DNA of 64,000 bases, taken from assembly GCA_038210375.1 (NCBI GenBank), contig JBBQWT010000006.1:61758-125757 (forward strand). Reading direction: 5' to 3'. Made by a program: the position numbers and the translations under genes. The notes beneath the pieces are model-generated. The model saw only the letters and a program-made list of their open reading frames with translations, was not told the origin of the DNA and did no database searches. This DNA comes from JBBQWT01 sp038210375. Its GTDB lineage: Bacteria > Acidobacteriota > Terriglobia > Terriglobales > Acidobacteriaceae. Below are positions 60,666-64,000 of this stretch, piece after piece. Numbering within the stretch: position 1 is the first letter of the stretch; each line of letters opens with the position of its first letter.

Positions 60666-63335
60666 ATGATCGGCCTCACCATCTCCCACTACCGCATAGT
60701 CGAAAAACTCGGCGGCGGCGGTATGGGCGTCGTGTACAAGGCCGAGGACACCGAGCTGGGCCGCTTTGTGGCGCTGAAGTTTCTTCCCGAAGATGTGGCG
60801 CAGGATCAGCAGGCGCTGGAACGTTTCCGCCGAGAAGCGCGCGCGGCTTCGGCTTTGAACCATCCCAACATCTGCACCATCTATGAAATCGGCAAGGATG
60901 GCTCCCAGACCTTCATCGCCATGGAGTGCCTGGAAGGCGTGACTCTGAAGCACCTCATCGCAGGACGTCCGTTGGCGACAGACACTTTTCTCTCCATCGC
61001 CATCGATATCGCCGACGCCCTCGATTCCGCCCATGCCAGGGGGATTGTTCATCGCGACATCAAGCCCGCGAACATCTTTGTCACCAGGCGAGGGCCTGCC
61101 AAGATCCTCGATTTCGGTCTGGCGAAAATTGCCACCCCAGCCAGTTCTTCGAGCCAGATGGCATCGGCGAACACCGTGTCGGGGATGGACGATCAGAACC
61201 TGACCAGTCCGGGAACGATGTTAGGCACGGTGGCTTATATGTCCCCGGAGCAGATTCGGGCGAAAGAACTGGATGCCCGAAGCGATCTGTTCTCGTTCGG
61301 CGCGGTGTTGTACGAGATGGCGTCAGGCACCATGCCGTTCGAAGGGGCAAGCTCCGGGGAAATATGCGGCGCCATCCTGCACCAGCACCCGCGGCCGGCC
61401 CTGGATCTCAATCCCCAGCTTCCCGCACAAATTGAAATGATCATCGACAAGGCCCTGGAGAAAGACCGTGATCTGCGCTATCAAAGCGCGGCGGAAATGC
61501 GCGCCGACCTGCAGCGGCTGAAGCGGGATTCCACCTCGGGGCGGCCTGGCGCCGCGCTATCCGGAGCTGGTACTGCATCTTCGGCGGCGGCCGGCAGCGC
61601 TCGCCTTCGCCGTGAGGCTGCCATCGCGCCCATCCCGAGGGCTAACCGGAAGAATTGGGCATTCGCGGCTGGCGGCTTGGGCCTTCTCATCATAGCGTCT
61701 CTCATCTATATGGAATCTCGCCCTCAACCGCCGCCCCGGGTATCGGGCTACGTCCCACTCACCCACGACGGTCATCGCAAGGGCTTGGTCGGCACCGACG
61801 GGGCACGGATTTTCTTCAATGAATATCCCGCATCAGTCCCTCTCGTCGCGCAAGTATCCAGCTCCGGTGGCGAGGTCGCGCACGTCTCCGTTTCTTCGCC
61901 GACCATGACATTGCTCGCAGTCTCTCCCGACGGGGCAAACCTGCTGGTGGCGGACGAGGTGGGCCAGACTGCGTTCCGCGGGCCACTGTGGGAAGTGCCG
62001 GTGCTCGGCGGCTCCCCGCGCAGATTGGGAGAAGCCGCTGGCCAAGCCGCTGCCTGGTCTCCTGATGGCCAGAGGATCGTTTACACCGACGGGCACGATT
62101 TGTTCGTGGCAAAGGGCGATGGTTCTGATCCTCACAAACTCGTCACCGTGCCAGAAACTGCGTACTACCCCGCATGGTCGCCGGACGGAACCGTGATTCG
62201 ATTCAACGCCGGGGTGGTCGGGGCCTTGACGCCGAGCGGCGAGCTTTACCAGGTCTCGGCCGATGGCACAAATCTGCATCCGCTGCTTCCCCACTGGCAC
62301 AATCCTGACGACGAGTGTTGCGGCCAATGGACTCCCGACGGAAAATATTTCGTTTTTCAGTCCCAGGGAAAATTCTGGGCCCTCGCGGAAAAAGGAAACA
62401 ACTTCGTAAAATCCCCTGCCCAACCCGTTCAGTTGACCTCCGGCCCCATGAATTTCTCGACTCCCTTACCCAGCAAAGATGGCAAAAAGCTGTTCGGAAT
62501 GGGAGCATTGGCGCGCGGGGAGTTGGCTCGCTATGACGCCAGGTCAAGCCAGTTCATTCCATTCCTTTCCGGGCTTTCAGCCGATAGCGTCAGCTTTTCG
62601 CGCGATGGGCAATGGGTAGCGTATGTAACCTTCCCCGAGGGAGCGCTGTGGAGAAGCAAGCCGGACGGAAGCCAGCGGCTGCAGCTCACCTACGCGCCGC
62701 TCATCCCGGTTGGACCCAAGTGGTCACCCGATGGCGGGCAGATCGCTTTTTACGCGTTTTCCGGCTCCAAGCCAAAGCTCTACATGGTCGCGAACCAGGG
62801 CGGGACGCCGCACGAAGTGCTCCCCGCAGACCCCCAGGAGGAGTGGGACCCGAGCTGGTCACCCGATGGAAGCAGAATCGCTTTCGCCAGTGGATCAACT
62901 GATGCCAACAGCGCCATCCTCATCCTCGATGTGCAGTCCCATCAAATCTCGACGGTGGCGGGTTCGAAGGGCTTGTTCTCTCCCCGCTGGTCGCCCGACG
63001 GGCGCTATCTCATCGCGTTGCCTTTCGCATCCCATAGCCTGATGCTCTTCGAGTTTGCCACCCAGAAGTGGGAGGAGATCTCGAAGCTAAGCCTGGGCTT
63101 CCCCAACTGGTCGAAGAACAGCGACTACGTTTATTTCTTGCATGCGGAGGACCAGCCATCGGTCATGCGAATTCGCCTACGCGACCGCATGGTCGAGCGG
63201 GTGGCCGACCTGAAAAATTTCCGGCAGACCGGCTACTTTAATTTCTGGCTGGGTATGGCGCCGGACGATTCCCCGCTTCTGCTGCGCGACATCGGCACCA
63301 AGGAAATCTACGCCCTGGACTGGCAGAACCTTTAA
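60666..63335 (+). CDS. transmembrane Ser/Thr protein kinase with PD40 beta-propeller sensor
   Basis: An 889-residue Hanks-type kinase. The N-terminal domain has the Gly-rich loop GGGGMGVVYKAE, catalytic Lys38, HRD (129-131) in IVHRDIKPANIF and DFG (149-151) in ILDFGLAKI, followed by an activation segment of about 30 residues. A membrane helix at about 325-343 leads to a periplasmic six-bladed-type propeller with repeats AWSPDGQRIVYTDG, AWSPDGTVIRFN, QWTPDGKYFVFQ, KWSPDGGQIAFYA, SWSPDGSRIAFAS and RWSPDGRYLIAL. A ligand bound outside could control the kinase. Start at ATG 60666. Confidence 0.93.
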   Translation: MIGLTISHYRIVEKLGGGGMGVVYKAEDTELGRFVALKFLPEDVAQDQQALERFRREARAASALNHPNICTIYEIGKDGSQTFIAMECLEGVTLKHLIAGRPLATDTFLSIAIDIADALDSAHARGIVHRDIKPANIFVTRRGPAKILDFGLAKIATPASSSSQMASANTVSGMDDQNLTSPGTMLGTVAYMSPEQIRAKELDARSDLFSFGAVLYEMASGTMPFEGASSGEICGAILHQHPRPALDLNPQLPAQIEMIIDKALEKDRDLRYQSAAEMRADLQRLKRDSTSGRPGAALSGAGTASSAAAGSARLRREAAIAPIPRANRKNWAFAAGGLGLLIIASLIYMESRPQPPPRVSGYVPLTHDGHRKGLVGTDGARIFFNEYPASVPLVAQVSSSGGEVAHVSVSSPTMTLLAVSPDGANLLVADEVGQTAFRGPLWEVPVLGGSPRRLGEAAGQAAAWSPDGQRIVYTDGHDLFVAKGDGSDPHKLVTVPETAYYPAWSPDGTVIRFNAGVVGALTPSGELYQVSADGTNLHPLLPHWHNPDDECCGQWTPDGKYFVFQSQGKFWALAEKGNNFVKSPAQPVQLTSGPMNFSTPLPSKDGKKLFGMGALARGELARYDARSSQFIPFLSGLSADSVSFSRDGQWVAYVTFPEGALWRSKPDGSQRLQLTYAPLIPVGPKWSPDGGQIAFYAFSGSKPKLYMVANQGGTPHEVLPADPQEEWDPSWSPDGSRIAFASGSTDANSAILILDVQSHQISTVAGSKGLFSPRWSPDGRYLIALPFASHSLMLFEFATQKWEEISKLSLGFPNWSKNSDYVYFLHAEDQPSVMRIRLRDRMVERVADLKNFRQTGYFNFWLGMAPDDSPLLLRDIGTKEIYALDWQNL

Positions 63336-63380
63336 CCAGGGTTGCGGCCGACGAATCTTTCACCGGAAGGCCGGAATGGT

Positions 63381-63425
63381 TGGTGGGCCCGGCAGGATTT
63401 GAACCTGCGACCAATGGATTATGAG
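63381..63425 (-). tRNA. 3' fragment of an elongator tRNA-Met gene (CAT anticodon to CCA)
   Basis: Read on the minus strand, the fragment runs CTCATAATCC (anticodon CAT), a 3' anticodon stem, a variable loop, the T arm with GCAGGTTCAAATCCTGC, then GGGCCCACCA with encoded CCA. The sequence 5' of the anticodon loop does not pair with it or form a D arm, so the gene is broken at base 32. It is likely a tRNA 3' end copied at an integration site (attachment-site remnant) or a decayed gene. Confidence 0.75.
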
Positions 63426-63723
63426 ACCAAAAACTCGAATTGCGAAAATTCACTGAAATTTGAAGGACGCTTCTGTTTTGTTGTGAACGACTTGCGAGCC
63501 GTCATTTGAAAGCTGTTGAACTTTATTGCTTTCGGAGGCGGTGACAACTACAAAATCGTCTACATCAATTCGGGATATGCAGATCGATCCCAACAGTCAA
63601 GTAAAGCGCTCGCAGCGAAAAGAGCTTTCCGCCAATCGCCTGTTCCGCAGGTGGTAGTTGGAACTGAGGCTTGCAGTTCAGGCTCCAAGCGTTTAATTGC
63701 TATTTGATTCTATAGGTAAGCCC

Positions 63724-63750
63724 CCTGGCGACCGCCTTGGGGTCGCCAGG
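63724..63750. other. perfect 10-bp hairpin
   Basis: CCTGGCGACC and GGTCGCCAGG pair perfectly around a 7-base loop (GCCTTGG). The nearest T-tract (63768-63774) is too far for a standard plus-strand terminator, and none follows on the minus strand. It could end transcription of the partial minus-strand gene weakly. Confidence 0.5.
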
Positions 63751-63831
63751 AGAGGCCGCCAGTAAGAGTTTTTTCATGCCCAAAAGCAGCATTCCGGTCT
63801 TGGAGCCGGGCGCGCGGGGGCGGTATCCCCC

Positions 63832-63999
63832 TCAATTCGCGGGTGGCGGCGCGCCGGCCACAGCCACGGTGACCGTGTGCTCATGGCGGGGCAATTTTAG
63901 GAAGAATGGGAGCGTTGCTCCCACCACCATAAACGTTGCCAGCAAGCCGAACCCATAGAGAAAGTTTCCCGTGCGCTTGTTCAGATAGCCCACTGCCAG
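63832..63999 (-). CDS. membrane protein, partial (C-terminus only)
   Basis: A 55-residue C-terminal fragment open from the window edge to a TGA at 63834-63832. One strongly hydrophobic helix (FLYGFGLLATFMVVGATLPFFL) is preceded by NKRTGN and followed by a charged, then Ala/Pro-rich tail. Too little is present to name a family; the N-terminal part lies beyond 64000. Confidence 0.6.
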   Translation of the reverse strand: MAVGYLNKRTGNFLYGFGLLATFMVVGATLPFFLKLPRHEHTVTVAVAGAPPPAN

Positions 64000-64000
64000 C

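Larger units (their letters stand above)
63336..63831. other. 496-bp region with tRNA fragment and hairpin
   Basis: No credible gene. It contains the tRNA-Met 3' fragment at 63381-63425 and the hairpin at 63724-63750. A plus-strand frame at 63516-63707 has no recognisable protein character and is probably chance. Confidence 0.5.

Noticed and set aside
60537..61052. 171-residue minus-strand frame over the kinase start
   Set aside because: Overlaps the conserved kinase domain and has no ribosome-binding site or recognisable motif.
63516..63707. 63-residue frame beside the tRNA fragment, considered as an integrase remnant
   Set aside because: No tyrosine- or serine-recombinase motif is visible and the composition is not protein-like.
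1..64000. CRISPR array, rRNA operon or complete tRNA
   Set aside because: No regularly spaced repeats, no 16S/23S-like stretches and no full cloverleaf were seen.

Overview
The window is a high-GC bacterial chromosome segment, most likely from the phylum Acidobacteriota (class Terriglobia or a close relative). That is an inference from protein style. The signs are a Ser/Thr kinase fused to a WD40-like (PD40) propeller, a carboxypeptidase-regulatory-domain beta-barrel protein, a PadR regulator coupled to a membrane protein, a ChrR-type cupin anti-sigma factor and a transaldolase/glucose-6-phosphate isomerase fusion. No ribosomal RNA or complete tRNA is present, and I see no CRISPR array, transposase or intact integrase. 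Coding density is high and most genes lie in tight co-directional blocks.

Layout. 1-2944 (minus): an outer-membrane beta-barrel protein followed by the start of a c-type multiheme cytochrome. 3067-14381 (minus): an eight-gene sugar-phosphate operon, tkt-rpiB-tal/pgi-gnd-zwf-glk-fbp-pgl, with a possible promoter before tkt and a clear intrinsic terminator after pgl. 14436-15206: a frameshifted hypothetical gene. 15315-17440: a secreted BNR/Ycf48-like protein with a TonB-like C-terminus, and a cytidylate-kinase-like protein. 17562-22131 (minus): a TolC/EmrA/EmrB-type tripartite exporter. 22290-24488 (plus): an inward-rectifier potassium channel translationally coupled to a DUF2007 protein, then a 317-bp inverted-repeat element and a second DUF2007 paralogue. 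24502-33623 (minus): comEC, a YciI-like gene, rlmD, an unknown gene, coaX, birA, a ChbG/HpnK-type deacetylase and a methyltransferase-like gene.

34137-46531: a surface or envelope region. It holds a multi-span glycosyltransferase-like protein, a GT2 glycosyltransferase, PadR with an 18-bp perfect palindromic operator and a coupled membrane protein, a TlpA-like thioredoxin, then a block of a paralogous membrane protein, a pseudopilin, an HD-GYP sensor phosphodiesterase and a long acidic membrane-anchored protein. 46876-52992: a secreted rhodanese, a TPR protein with an HExxH motif, a CADD-like di-metal oxygenase, an exported protein and a PepSY-type protein with a terminator. 53318-60241: an apparently internally deleted Crp-family protein, HPII-type catalase, a Tat-exported ferritin-like protein divergent from tatA-tatB, an ECF sigma/ChrR anti-sigma pair and PPK2. 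60666-63335: the PD40 Ser/Thr kinase. The right end holds a 45-nt 3' fragment of a tRNA-Met gene and the tail of a membrane protein gene.

How genes work together. The sugar-phosphate operon encodes nearly all of a cyclic oxidative pentose phosphate pathway: glucose phosphorylation, both oxidative dehydrogenases and the lactonase, ribose isomerisation, transketolase, transaldolase, and return of fructose phosphates to glucose 6-phosphate through Fbp and Pgi. Only ribulose-phosphate 3-epimerase and the triose/aldolase steps are missing. The 53-60 kb segment looks like an oxidative-stress cluster. The 36-47 kb segment is the best candidate for something not yet described.
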